From positions 4,526,001 to 4,590,000 of the forward strand of contig NZ_CP115483.1 of the NCBI RefSeq assembly GCF_027627455.1: DNA of 64,000 nucleotides. The letters are read 5' to 3'. Shown here one piece after another: positions 1-8,451 of the stretch (position 1 is the first letter of the stretch; each line of letters starts with the position of its first letter). This DNA comes from Sphingobacterium sp. SYP-B4668. Its GTDB lineage: Bacteria > Bacteroidota > Bacteroidia > Sphingobacteriales > Sphingobacteriaceae. A model generated the notes under the pieces. That model made no database searches. It was not told the DNA's origin and was given only the letters and a program-made list of their open reading frames with translations. The position numbers were made by a program, and so were the translations under genes.

Positions 1-2
1 AT

Positions 3-788
3 GAAACCGCAAAACAACGATTTCAAGAAATTAACGAGGCTAATGAAGTGCTAAACGATACGGAGAAGAGGCAAAAATATGACCAGTATGGAGAGAATTG
101 GAAGCACGGAGAGGAATACGAAAGGACACAACAACAAAGTGGCTATGGGGGAAATCCCTTTGCAAGTGCTGGAGGTCAGCAACATCAATATTCCGGTAAC
201 TTTGACGAAAGTCAATTTTCTGACTTCTTTGAGCAAATGTTTGGCAGTCGGCGCGGCGGTGGAAGGCAGAATAACTTCAAAGGACAAGATTATAATGCAG
301 AACTGACGCTATCGTTGCAACAAGCGTATACCACTCATCAAAAAACCTTCACCGTCAATGGAAAAAATATTCGCATTACCATACATGCTGGCGTACAGGA
401 CGGACAAAAAATAAAACTAAAGGGGCATGGCGGTGACGGTGTCAATGGAGGGCCAAAGGGTGATCTATATTTGACATTCAATATCGAGAAAGATACTAAA
501 TATACACGAGAAGGCGACAATCTCCATACTACCCTTGACATCGATCTATACACCGCTATATTAGGCGGAGAAACCGTGTTGGAAACGCTTGGAGGTAAAG
601 TCAAGATCAAAATCAAACCCGAGACTCAAAATGGCGCAAAAATACGATTGAAAGGCAAAGGATTTCCCGTATATCGAAAAGAGGGACAATTTGGAGACCT
701 GTATGTAAACATCAATATACAGATGCCCAAAGCGTTGTCAGATGAAGAAAAAAAGCTATTCATGCAGTTGGCCGAGTTAAAAAAATAA
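3..788 (+). CDS. cbpA: DnaJ-type co-chaperone, CbpA-like (5' end outside window)
   Basis: This is a J-domain co-chaperone that would stimulate DnaK ATPase in the cytoplasm. The reading frame is open from base 3 and continues left of the window; the first residues read are the end of a J domain (EINEANEVLND, then KYDQYG). A Gly/Phe-rich linker with QQSGYGGNPF follows, then two tandem DnaJ C-terminal substrate-binding domains with characteristic KIKLKGHGGDG and KIRLKGKGFP strands. There are no CxxCxGxG zinc repeats, which points to the CbpA type rather than classical DnaJ. A GTG at 48 is in frame but would cut the J domain, so it is not the start. A CbpM-like gene follows 4 bp downstream, supporting the assignment. 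Confidence 0.9.
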   Translation, partial: ETAKQRFQEINEANEVLNDTEKRQKYDQYGENWKHGEEYERTQQQSGYGGNPFASAGGQQHQYSGNFDESQFSDFFEQMFGSRRGGGRQNNFKGQDYNAELTLSLQQAYTTHQKTFTVNGKNIRITIHAGVQDGQKIKLKGHGGDGVNGGPKGDLYLTFNIEKDTKYTREGDNLHTTLDIDLYTAILGGETVLETLGGKVKIKIKPETQNGAKIRLKGKGFPVYRKEGQFGDLYVNINIQMPKALSDEEKKLFMQLAELKK

Positions 789-792
789 CACC

Positions 793-1089
793 ATGGAAAA
801 TACAAAAATTAAAATTGCAGACTTTTGTCAATCCAGGAAAATTGAAACATCATTTATACAGGTGTTGGAAGATAGTGACTTGATTCAGATTACAATCGAG
901 CACAATGAACAATACGTAGACGAGAGTCAACTTAGGAATCTAGAAAGATTTGCCGCACTATACTTTGACCTTGACGTCAACCCACAGGGAATCGAGGTAG
1001 CACATCACCTATTACAAAAAATAGAACAACTACAAGAAGAATTGAGAATATTGAAGACTACTATGAGAAAATTGCACACCTCATTATGA
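793..1089 (+). CDS. cbpM: CbpM-like chaperone modulator
   Basis: This 98-residue protein probably binds the J domain of the preceding co-chaperone and tunes it, as CbpM does with CbpA in E. coli. It begins 4 bp after the cbpA-like stop, so the two are cotranscribed. The N-terminal half looks like a MerR-type winged-helix remnant. The middle has the CbpM-like stretch LRNLERFAALYFDLDVNPQGI, and the C-terminus is a short coiled coil (HHLLQKIEQLQEELRIL). Family assignment rests on this pattern, the length and the pairing with cbpA. Direct J-domain inhibition is inferred from the family. Confidence 0.75.
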   Translation: MENTKIKIADFCQSRKIETSFIQVLEDSDLIQITIEHNEQYVDESQLRNLERFAALYFDLDVNPQGIEVAHHLLQKIEQLQEELRILKTTMRKLHTSL

Positions 1090-1111
1090 TTCAGGAGATG
1101 TATTTCAACAC

Positions 1112-1933
1112 CTATATCTCTCGTTCTTCAGACCAAATTAAATTGTGTTTCAAATCGGTATATTCAATCAGGTATCTGCCCTTACAGACTTTGAAAGCGA
1201 CTAATGGCAACTGATCGGGATTAATCAGTGTGTAGACAGCAAGTTTGCGTTTATCAGTATCAGCAATATTATAAATATTGATTAAAGCATAAATACCCTT
1301 TAACCGTTTCTCTTGTGGAATTTCCACTTCAATATTCCCTACATGCTCATCGCCACACGGGATATGAGTCTTGTCTGGTAAGAAGAAATGGCCACCGTCT
1401 TTTCTAGCTGTCCGTATATTATTTCGAATTAGTCTTTCAAAATCATAGTACGCTGTGTCCTGTATATTGGGGCTGTAGTATATCAATCCGATGGATTTTT
1501 GCCCAACAGGAAACACAGCATCAAAAACATCTATTCCCTTACTGACAATTTTTCTAAAAAGATAACGCTGCCCATCGAGATAATGTGGTACATACGCACT
1601 CGTATCAATTATATTGTCCTTGGCTACATAACTGATTACTCGATAGAAGGGAGTACGGATTGGTTCAGCAGAAAACAAGATTTCGGTATTTGAAGGGGAC
1701 AATCCCAGTCTTTTTAGGAGTTTCCTTTGACCAGGGTACAACACATCCGTCCGAACTCCTTTTCCTAGTGTCGACGCATATACGGCGTAGTCTTCAAAAA
1801 GCTCCAATGTTAATTTCTTATCAACATTCTGATAATAAGGATCACCATTTATAACATATCCATTTTGAGCAAAATCATAAGATTTACAACCAACCAGTAG
1901 TAAAAAGCCAAATAACACAAGGAGTTTCCACAT
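1112..1933 (-). CDS. Lipoprotein of unknown function in the BlaI-M56 cluster
   Basis: I do not recognise this 273-residue protein. It starts with a lipoprotein signal: Met-Trp-Lys, a hydrophobic stretch and the lipobox LLVGC, with the lipidated Cys at residue 16, so it should be anchored in the cell envelope. The rest is soluble and mixed alpha/beta without a catalytic motif I can name. It lies 20 bp downstream of the second M56-TonB gene on the same strand and is probably the last gene of that operon. It converges on cbpM with only 22 bp between stop codons. A role with the membrane peptidases is inferred from position only. Confidence 0.7.
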   Translation of the reverse strand: MWKLLVLFGFLLLVGCKSYDFAQNGYVINGDPYYQNVDKKLTLELFEDYAVYASTLGKGVRTDVLYPGQRKLLKRLGLSPSNTEILFSAEPIRTPFYRVISYVAKDNIIDTSAYVPHYLDGQRYLFRKIVSKGIDVFDAVFPVGQKSIGLIYYSPNIQDTAYYDFERLIRNNIRTARKDGGHFFLPDKTHIPCGDEHVGNIEVEIPQEKRLKGIYALINIYNIADTDKRKLAVYTLINPDQLPLVAFKVCKGRYLIEYTDLKHNLIWSEEREI

Positions 1934-1953
1934 AAATCATAGATAAGAATTGA

Positions 1954-3615
1954 TTATTTAACGATGTTCAATCGAATTGGCAATGTATAAGCGACACGGA
2001 CTGCCCGTCCGTTCTGAATACCTGGTTTCCATTTCTTATTGTACCCTTGAATCATTTTCTTTGCAGCCTCGCCCGTCCCATATTGGAGATCCTTAACCAC
2101 TTCAACGTTTGATAGGCTTCCATCTTTCTCTACAATAAATGCCAATTGAAGTACTCCATTTACACCTTTTTCAATTGCTTCTTTGGGGTACTCAAAGCTA
2201 TCACCTATATACTTCATGAAAGACCGCATTCCTTCCTGAGGTTCTGGTGTAATTTCAACCGCAGTAAAAAGCACATTAGCTCCTTCTTCAGACTTGCTCT
2301 GCTCACTTTTGAGCAATAACTTTGCAGGTGCTTTCCCGTCACCTTCATGATTCTCAGATTTAGATTGCGAAAACTGGCCTCTATCTATACGTATAGGCAT
2401 CTGATAAGAAACACGTACAGGTTTTCCATTCTGTATTCCCGGAGACCATTTCCCGCCCGCTTTCAACACCCTTATTGCTTCTTCCCCAGTGCCATACCCA
2501 AGACCTTTGTTTACCTTAAAAGTCGATAGCATTCCATCCTTTTCCACGACAAAACTCACTTCAACCCTACCCTCAATATTATTATCAATTGCTTCCTTTG
2601 GATAATTATAGTTCATCCCAACATAGTTCATAAAGGCCTTCATACCCCCAAGAGGTTCGGGATTGACTTCTACAACAGTGAAAACTTTATCCTCTTGCTG
2701 TTGTATTCGTACGATAGGGATAGTATCTTCTGTTTGCTTAGATATAGGAATAGGGCGCGTTGGCATATCGACATCCAACGCCGAACCTACAAGGGCAATA
2801 TGGGAGTCCACACTATCATTATAGGCCAAAGCGGTAAAGCCAACAAGAGAAATTAAAGGCACTATTAGCAGATATTTTAAGCGATTGATATTTTTGGATT
2901 TATGCCTAAAGAGCATTCTAATTCGTTTCTTTAAAAGTGATTGATTTGAGAACTCATGATACAATACATAAGTCGGTACATTCAATGCACTTGCAACCAG
3001 AATTTCCGCATATGTACGTTTATCCGCTCGAGCTGAAAGCTCATCAGCGATACATTCATGCACAAATTTCAACTCCTTTATATAGCAATGCAATACCGGA
3101 TTGAACCAGTTAAATACACGAGTCAGTTCAGCAAACAAAATGTCATAGGTATGGCCCTGTTTCACGTGGATACTTTCATGCAAACGAATGATTTTTGAAG
3201 CCGCTACATCCTTGCCAATGTGAACTCTATGAAAGAAAGAGAAAGACATCTGTCTATCCGATTGTCTCAACAATCTCATCACGGCAAACAGGCGGATGAG
3301 TAAGTAAAGAAATGCTATTCCTACAGATATCCAATACACCTGCTGAAGATCAACCTGTAGCCCCTGCGACCTTAAAACAACTTCCTCTCCTTGGATAACA
3401 GTAATTCCCATTTTGATGGTTGGGACAACTTCCTTTCCATACCAACTTCCTTCAAAATCGACAAATTGTAAAGCCGGAACTAAAATAGACAAGAGCAATG
3501 AAGCCAATAGATAAGCACGATTCCAATAAAAAAAGGTCAGCTTACGCATGAGGACATGGTAAATCGAATAAAAGAAAATCATACTCACATTAGCAATAAT
3601 CAAATAGGTCATCAT
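1954..3615 (-). CDS. M56 (BlaR1-type) membrane peptidase with two TonB C-terminal repeats
   Basis: This 553-residue inner-membrane protein combines a BlaR1/MecR1-type M56 zinc-protease module with periplasmic TonB-like domains. The N-terminal third has about four membrane segments. HESIH at residues 146-150 is the HExxH zinc site, and the downstream HECIADE (186-192) supplies the third ligand. A last membrane segment lies near 245-265. Two repeats of the TonB C-terminal type follow, each with VEKDG, a GYGTGE- or QYGTGE-like motif, then W.PGIQNG and VRV.Y..PIR. It follows a paralogue (3719-5716) on the same strand, behind a BlaI repressor. By analogy with BlaR1 it may sense an envelope signal and cleave BlaI. 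The TonB modules suggest outer-membrane contact instead of a penicillin sensor. Confidence 0.85.
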   Translation of the reverse strand: MMTYLIIANVSMIFFYSIYHVLMRKLTFFYWNRAYLLASLLLSILVPALQFVDFEGSWYGKEVVPTIKMGITVIQGEEVVLRSQGLQVDLQQVYWISVGIAFLYLLIRLFAVMRLLRQSDRQMSFSFFHRVHIGKDVAASKIIRLHESIHVKQGHTYDILFAELTRVFNWFNPVLHCYIKELKFVHECIADELSARADKRTYAEILVASALNVPTYVLYHEFSNQSLLKKRIRMLFRHKSKNINRLKYLLIVPLISLVGFTALAYNDSVDSHIALVGSALDVDMPTRPIPISKQTEDTIPIVRIQQQEDKVFTVVEVNPEPLGGMKAFMNYVGMNYNYPKEAIDNNIEGRVEVSFVVEKDGMLSTFKVNKGLGYGTGEEAIRVLKAGGKWSPGIQNGKPVRVSYQMPIRIDRGQFSQSKSENHEGDGKAPAKLLLKSEQSKSEEGANVLFTAVEITPEPQEGMRSFMKYIGDSFEYPKEAIEKGVNGVLQLAFIVEKDGSLSNVEVVKDLQYGTGEAAKKMIQGYNKKWKPGIQNGRAVRVAYTLPIRLNIVK

Positions 3616-3675
3616 AATTTATTCTTGTTATGGTTTATAAGTATTTGGTGCGCCCTGACATATTGTTCAACTAAA

Positions 3676-3713
3676 ATTGTCTGAAGATAATATCCGGACT
3701 CTCCTCAGACAAT
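3676..3713 (-). terminator. Hairpin between the two M56 genes (attenuator or partial terminator)
   Basis: A 9-bp perfect stem (ATTGTCTGA at 3676-3684 with TCAGACAAT at 3705-3713) sits in the 103-bp gap between the two M56-TonB genes. Read on the minus strand, the second arm continues into TTTTAG. This fits a weak intrinsic terminator that would lower expression of the downstream peptidase and lipoprotein. The T-run is short, so read-through is likely. Confidence 0.5.
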
Positions 3714-3718
3714 CCGAC

Positions 3719-5716
3719 TCATGATTTTTTCAGCGTGTTTCCCCTAAACTTTTTAACTTCAAGAACACCCACACCTTCAACTGTCTTCAAGCCTATAGTC
3801 ATCTCATATTGGCTTCCCATGTTCTTACCATCCAAAATAGCAGGGGCCCATGCACCTTGCTTTGCAATCAAACTCCACAACTGTACACCTTGACCATTAC
3901 GCATTTCCTTCACAATTTTATATGCTGATGGTTCTCCGTTCTCGTTGATCGAAAATTGAATAGATACCTCACCATTTTTTTGATTTCGTATCAATTCATC
4001 ATCATAAACAAAACTGCTCAAAATTGATTTTTGAAACTGTGCCATTCCGCCAATCGGAGAGGCGTGTACGTCTACTCGAGTATAGTTATGTTTAAATTTG
4101 CCATGACTATCAAATTTCAAAGCAATGAAATTTTTAGATAAGACCGCTTTTGTACCATTCTTGGCTGGGTGCCATTGTGTTTGAGAAATCAGACGGATAG
4201 TTTCCCTTTTAAATGCTTCACCCAAATCAGTCTCCGCTGTAATATCAGTAGGCACTCCTTGTTCATTGACAGTTAGTTTCACCCCTATATAAGGATCTAC
4301 ATCTTCGTTATTTAATTGGCGAGGCATCCTAAAGTTGTTCGATAACCAATCGATCAACTCGCCCTCGCCTATTACCGGTGAAGCCTTTGAACTCGCTTCG
4401 CTCTGTGTCACATTCAATTGGATAGGCAATACATACGCTACACGTACAGCTCTCCCATTCTGCACGCCTGGGCGCCAATTTTTAGATCGCTTCATCAGTG
4501 CTATTGCTGCTTCTCCAGTCCCATATCCCAAATCTTCTTTTATATTGAAATGTGTAAGTGCCCCATCCTTCTCAACAATAAACGAAACCTGTAACGTTCC
4601 ATTCACCCCCGCATCCAATGCTTCATCCGGAATTCTGTAGTTCTGGCCTATCCATTGACGAAAAACAGACATCCCCTCAACGGGTTCCGGATTACGCTCC
4701 ACAGCTGTGAATAATTCATTGCCAATTGAATCACTGGTTGATATCCGCACCCCCTTTCCGAGCCCTGTATCATAAGGTGAATAATCAAGAGTACCAATAC
4801 TGACTACAGATTGTACTGACGTGTAATCAGTATGCATATCCCCACTAGTTATAGGCAACACTACACCTGCAACCTTACTCTCAAGTTTAGCAACCATATT
4901 CTTTGCTTTAGAGGTATTGAATACCATCGTAGATCCTGTAACCATTAGTAATACAGGGACGATCGACAAGTACAGATACTTATGCTTTCTTTTTGATTTA
5001 GTTCTAAATAACATCATAATTCTTTTCTTTAAAAAGGAGTCATTTGAAAATTCATGCGTCAATCTCGATGGACCCACATTCATAGCATGCGCCACCAGTA
5101 GTTCAGCGTACGCCACGCGGTCTTCTGAACAGGCCTCATCGGCCAAGCATTCATGTTGGAACTTTAATTCCTTTGAATAAAGGGATAAAATAGGATTAAA
5201 CCAATTGAACAATTTCACCAATTCAATCAAAACTATATCGTAGGTATGCCCTTGCTTCACATGGACTTGCTCATGCATCAAAATTGTAGCATTATGCTCC
5301 ATATGCTTTCCCACAAAGATTTTGTTAAAAAACGAAAAACTTAGATTATTTCCTTTAGATGAAATCATTCGCTGAAGTTGGAATACTCGATATCCTAACC
5401 ACAATATGGAGATCAATACACCACACCAATAAAGAGGTGATAGGAAATCTATCAAATACCATTTCTGCCGTGCTTCCTCTAAAACAACAACATTGACGTC
5501 CATCATTTTAGACAAGTCGACTGTTGGCAGTACCTCTTGCAGCAGTTCATGGGACGATAAGTCTATAAATAGACCTATAGGCACCAATAATGACGTTATT
5601 ATAGCTCCCAACAGATAATACCTATTCCAATGAAAAAATGTTAATTTCTTAAAAAAGAAACTGTACAAAGCATAACCTATCAGCAACGAGATATTGACTA
5701 ATATTAAGTATATCAT
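3719..5716 (-). CDS. M56 (BlaR1-type) membrane peptidase with one clear and two divergent TonB-like repeats
   Basis: This 665-residue paralogue of the next gene has the same N-terminal membrane protease module. HEQVH at residues 148-152 is the zinc site and HECLADE is the third-ligand region; the pair also shares the KLFNWFNPI segment. Beyond the last membrane segment lie three periplasmic repeats. The first is a canonical TonB C-terminal domain (VEKDG, GYGTGE, WRPGVQNG). The second and third keep only the spacing and the W-P/NG pattern (TQWHPAKNG, GAWAPAILDG). The gene starts 33 bp after the BlaI stop codon and is surely in the same operon. Repeat number has clearly changed between the two paralogues, pointing to domain duplication and decay. 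Confidence 0.85.
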   Translation of the reverse strand: MIYLILVNISLLIGYALYSFFFKKLTFFHWNRYYLLGAIITSLLVPIGLFIDLSSHELLQEVLPTVDLSKMMDVNVVVLEEARQKWYLIDFLSPLYWCGVLISILWLGYRVFQLQRMISSKGNNLSFSFFNKIFVGKHMEHNATILMHEQVHVKQGHTYDIVLIELVKLFNWFNPILSLYSKELKFQHECLADEACSEDRVAYAELLVAHAMNVGPSRLTHEFSNDSFLKKRIMMLFRTKSKRKHKYLYLSIVPVLLMVTGSTMVFNTSKAKNMVAKLESKVAGVVLPITSGDMHTDYTSVQSVVSIGTLDYSPYDTGLGKGVRISTSDSIGNELFTAVERNPEPVEGMSVFRQWIGQNYRIPDEALDAGVNGTLQVSFIVEKDGALTHFNIKEDLGYGTGEAAIALMKRSKNWRPGVQNGRAVRVAYVLPIQLNVTQSEASSKASPVIGEGELIDWLSNNFRMPRQLNNEDVDPYIGVKLTVNEQGVPTDITAETDLGEAFKRETIRLISQTQWHPAKNGTKAVLSKNFIALKFDSHGKFKHNYTRVDVHASPIGGMAQFQKSILSSFVYDDELIRNQKNGEVSIQFSINENGEPSAYKIVKEMRNGQGVQLWSLIAKQGAWAPAILDGKNMGSQYEMTIGLKTVEGVGVLEVKKFRGNTLKKS

Positions 5717-5749
5717 AATCTAATTATGTCTACAATCAAAGAATAGTGC

Positions 5750-6118
5750 CTATTTATGTTTGTTCAACAATGCCAAGATATCATCCAATTCTTTGATATC
5801 CATCTGTTTCTCCTCCAAAAAAAACGAAAGCATTCGTTTGGGAGAATTATCAAAATAATTGGTCAACAGCTTCCCTGTTATTACTTTTTTATACTCTTCT
5901 TTCGTAATCTTTGGCCGATACTGGTGACTTTTACCAAAAGATATATGCGTCACAAAACCCTTGGTTTCTAAAATACGCACAATTGTGGAAACCGTGTTAT
6001 ATGCTGGCTTGGGCTCAGGAAGTCTCTCAATGACATCTTTTACAAATCCTCCTCCCATCTCCCACAATTCGTGCATAATCTGTTCCTCTGCTTTCGTTAG
6101 TTCCTTGAATTCGTTCAT
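5750..6118 (-). CDS. blaI: BlaI/MecI/CopY-family repressor
   Basis: This is a dimeric winged-helix repressor, 122 residues from the ATG at 6118. That start gives the usual N-terminus MNEFKELTKAEEQIM; an in-frame codon 24 bp upstream would add eight hydrophobic residues not typical of the family. The recognition region contains YNTVSTIVRILETKGFV, the standard BlaI/MecI DNA-binding helix-turn-helix and wing. The C-terminal half forms the dimer and protease-sensitive region. It is first in the operon with the M56 peptidases, its natural partners, and a double palindrome lies 54 bp upstream as the likely autoregulatory operator. The inducing signal is unknown, and I see no beta-lactamase gene nearby. 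Confidence 0.9.
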   Translation of the reverse strand: MNEFKELTKAEEQIMHELWEMGGGFVKDVIERLPEPKPAYNTVSTIVRILETKGFVTHISFGKSHQYRPKITKEEYKKVITGKLLTNYFDNSPKRMLSFFLEEKQMDIKELDDILALLNKHK

Positions 6119-6171
6119 AATATCTAAAAATAAAAAAGACAATATTATCTACAATCGATTATATAGCAAGT

Positions 6172-6215
6172 TTAAAACTAAGATTTTAGTTTAACAACTA
6201 AAATCTTAGTTTTAA
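6172..6215. promoter_or_regulatory. Tandem palindromic operator upstream of blaI
   Basis: A perfect 20-bp inverted repeat (6172-6191 and 6196-6215) is separated by 4 bp. Each arm is itself a near palindrome, ACTAA-GATT-TTAGT and its complement ACTAA-AATC-TTAGT. The site therefore offers two dimer-sized operators side by side. It lies just upstream of the BlaI start, where a self-regulated repressor would bind. The sequence is seen directly; BlaI as the ligand is inferred from position and the dyad form. Confidence 0.7.
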
Positions 6216-6275
6216 TACATAAAAGACTGATAATAAGATAAATAATTTTAAAATAAAATGTATTTTGTAATTGAA

Positions 6276-6686
6276 CTAGTAATCGAAGGGTTTGCTTCGA
6301 GACTGCTTAACCTGAGATCTTTGCTTTTTTCGATCTAATCGCTCGACAATCTTTGAATAGGGTATTTTGGTTTTCTTCCTTACTTTGACTGGGGCCAGCA
6401 CCTCTTCTAGAAGTCTTTGAAAACGTTCGACTACAAGCTCTTTATTTCGCAGTTGAGATCGGTCGGTATCACATTCCAATTGTAGAAGACCTTCCTTATT
6501 GATTCGATTCGACAATAGGTGCAAAATCTTAGCCTTCTCCTCCATATCAAAAGCTTGACTAGCATTGACATCCCACTGCAGGAGTACTTTAGAAGAGACT
6601 TTGTTGACATGCTGCCCACCAGCTCCTCCAGAACGCACAAACTTAAAATTGAGCTCGGCAACTAATGCCTCTTTGTTTGTTACCAT
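6276..6686 (-). CDS. arfB: Alternative ribosome-rescue factor / peptidyl-tRNA hydrolase ArfB
   Basis: This 136-residue protein should hydrolyse peptidyl-tRNA on stalled ribosomes without a stop codon. The release-factor-type GGQ motif is in RSGGAGGQHVNKVSSKV (about residues 18-34). The C-terminal tail is rich in Lys, Arg and Gln (KKTKIPYSKIVERLDRKKQR, then KQSRSKPFDY), which matches the ArfB/YaeJ tail that enters the mRNA channel. The length is typical of the family. It stands alone between the BlaI operator region and a long intergenic region. The start ATG at 6686 is followed by MVTNKEALVAEL and fits the family. Confidence 0.92.
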   Translation of the reverse strand: MVTNKEALVAELNFKFVRSGGAGGQHVNKVSSKVLLQWDVNASQAFDMEEKAKILHLLSNRINKEGLLQLECDTDRSQLRNKELVVERFQRLLEEVLAPVKVRKKTKIPYSKIVERLDRKKQRSQVKQSRSKPFDY

Positions 6687-7237
6687 GATTAAACCTAAAC
6701 AAATTTGAACATAAATACAATATCTTCTCCTCTCAAATAAGATTTAAAAATAGAGAGACAAACCTCAGCTTTTATTTGCACCCGATAGCGACAAAGTTAA
6801 TTCCATTTAGGGTACATTTCTAGCTTTTGTAAGGACTTTATAGGGCTTTGATCCGGACATAGTCCGAACATTATTCGGATAGATTCGTATAATAACCGAT
6901 AAATATCTGAGTTATATCTGGATATTATTCTAATTAAAAAGACAGTTGTTCCCTAAATAGTCCCTCGGAGATGGAAACCAATTCTCCAACTTTACAGGTA
7001 AGCCTTGAAAATAATTCCAAACAAACAATACCTTTACATATCTTTTAGTCATCTATATAGAGGAAATAAGGGAACAGACCGTGTAAATAACCTTGAATTT
7101 TAATCTGGTCAATATCCATCTGTATCAACGTAAAATCAAACAGCTGAAATTTTGCAAAATTATGGCAATTGAGTTGCAGTTGTCTTACGGAAATAATCTT
7201 TACTTTGCAGTAGATAACTTTGACATACATAACATAG
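6687..7237. other. 551-bp intergenic region between arfB and bshA
   Basis: No convincing gene is visible. It separates divergently transcribed arfB and bshA. At 6854-6879 two overlapping dyads occur: CGGAC-ATA-GTCCG (6854-6866) and TCCGAA-CATTA-TTCGGA (6863-6879). They could form alternative hairpins or bind a regulator. A -7-like element TAACTTTG (7215-7222) lies 15 bp before the bshA start. The remainder is AT-rich and featureless to me. Confidence 0.5.
7215..7222 (+). promoter_or_regulatory. Bacteroidota -7 element for bshA
   Basis: TAACTTTG matches TAnnTTTG and ends 15 bp before the bshA ATG, leaving a very short leader. I see no good TTG at the usual -33 spacing, so the call is moderate. 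Confidence 0.45.
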
Positions 7238-8374
7238 ATGAAAATAGGAATAGTCTGTTACCCGACCTTTGGAGGAAGTGGAGTAGTTGCTACCGAGCTA
7301 GGTAAGGCCCTTGCGGCAAATGGCCACGAGATTCACTTTATCACGTATCGCCAACCAGCGCGCTTGGACTTTTTCTCCGAAAATCTTTTTTACCACGAAG
7401 TAGCAGTCTCACAGTATCCATTATTTGACTTTTTGCCCTATGAGTCTGCTTTAGCTAGCAAACTGGTAGACGTCGTCAGATTTGAAAACCTAGATGTACT
7501 ACACGTGCACTATGCGATTCCACATGCCTCTGCAGCCTTTATGGCCAAGCAGATATTGGCCACATACGGCATTAACATTCCTGTCATTACAACCTTGCAT
7601 GGTACAGATATCACCCTTGTAGGCAAAGACAAAAGTTTTAGTCCTGTCGTCACTTTTTCCATTAACCAGTCTGATGGTGTGACTGCTGTATCCGAAAATC
7701 TCAGGTCTCAAACCTTGGAGTACTTCGAAATCAGTAAAGATATTAAGGTGATTCCAAATTTCATCGACCTAGAACGCTTCAGTAATAAGGATCGCTCTCA
7801 TTTCAAAAAAGCTATCGCCCCTGCCGATGAGCGAATACTGATACATACGTCCAACTTTCGAAAAGTAAAGAAAACAGACGACGTCATCCGAATCTTTCAA
7901 AAGGTAAATGAAAAGATTCCCAGTAAATTGTTAATGGTCGGAGATGGTCCTGAACGTAGAAATGCAGAAGAATTGTCTCGTCAACTGAATGTCAGCCATG
8001 ATGTTCGCTTTCTAGGAAAGCAAGATGCTATCGAGGAAATATTATCAGTATCTGATTTATTTCTTATGCCATCAAGCTCCGAGAGCTTTGGCCTAGCTGC
8101 TTTAGAAGCAATGGCTTGCAAGGTTCCGGTAATATCTACTAATACAGGTGGTCTACCTGAATTGAATATTAACGCAGTAACGGGTTTTTTGAGTGATATA
8201 GGTGATGTGGACCAAATGGCAGCCAACTCCATTTATATTTTGGAAGACTGTGAACGGCTTTCCAAATTCAAAGATGCCGCACTTGAGCGAGCTAAAGATT
8301 TTCAACTAAGCAACATCATGCCCCAATACGAAAGCTACTATCAAGAGATTGTCGAATCGGTCAAAAAAGGTTAA
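7238..8374 (+). CDS. bshA: N-acetyl-alpha-D-glucosaminyl L-malate synthase BshA
   Basis: BshA is a GT4 glycosyltransferase that joins UDP-GlcNAc to L-malate, the first step of bacillithiol synthesis in the cytoplasm. The 378-residue length fits. The N-terminus IGIVCYPTFGGSGVVATELG is the typical BshA glycine-rich start. HVHYAIPHA, TTLHGTDITLVG and the C-terminal nucleotide-sugar site SSSESFGLAALEAMACKVPV are all present. The preceding region holds only a promoter-like element. pyrH begins 77 bp downstream with its own -7 box, so bshA may be transcribed alone or with pyrH. No bshB or bshC homologue is in the window. Cysteine for bacillithiol could come from the satA-cysM pair at 34-36 kb. Confidence 0.92.
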   Translation: MKIGIVCYPTFGGSGVVATELGKALAANGHEIHFITYRQPARLDFFSENLFYHEVAVSQYPLFDFLPYESALASKLVDVVRFENLDVLHVHYAIPHASAAFMAKQILATYGINIPVITTLHGTDITLVGKDKSFSPVVTFSINQSDGVTAVSENLRSQTLEYFEISKDIKVIPNFIDLERFSNKDRSHFKKAIAPADERILIHTSNFRKVKKTDDVIRIFQKVNEKIPSKLLMVGDGPERRNAEELSRQLNVSHDVRFLGKQDAIEEILSVSDLFLMPSSSESFGLAALEAMACKVPVISTNTGGLPELNINAVTGFLSDIGDVDQMAANSIYILEDCERLSKFKDAALERAKDFQLSNIMPQYESYYQEIVESVKKG

Positions 8375-8415
8375 TTTCTTTGTGATTGCAGCAAGGGGGA
8401 TTAAAAAAATTATCA

Positions 8416-8423
8416 TATCTTTG
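8416..8423 (+). promoter_or_regulatory. -7 element for pyrH
   Basis: TATCTTTG is an exact TAnnTTTG match. It lies 28 bp before the pyrH ATG at 8452 and just after the bshA stop, which supports an independent promoter for pyrH-frr. It also argues against an upstream in-frame start at 8386. No clear TTG is at the -33 spacing. Confidence 0.5.
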
Positions 8424-8451
8424 GCTTTTGGAAAACTTCCAAAAAACAATC

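Noticed and set aside
3719..6118. Beta-lactam resistance cassette (bla operon)
   Set aside because: BlaI and BlaR1-like proteases are present but no beta-lactamase gene is, and the sensor domain is TonB-like instead of penicillin-binding.
7045..7230. A 61-codon minus-strand frame upstream of bshA
   Set aside because: It covers the bshA promoter region, is antisense to it, and has no recognisable features.
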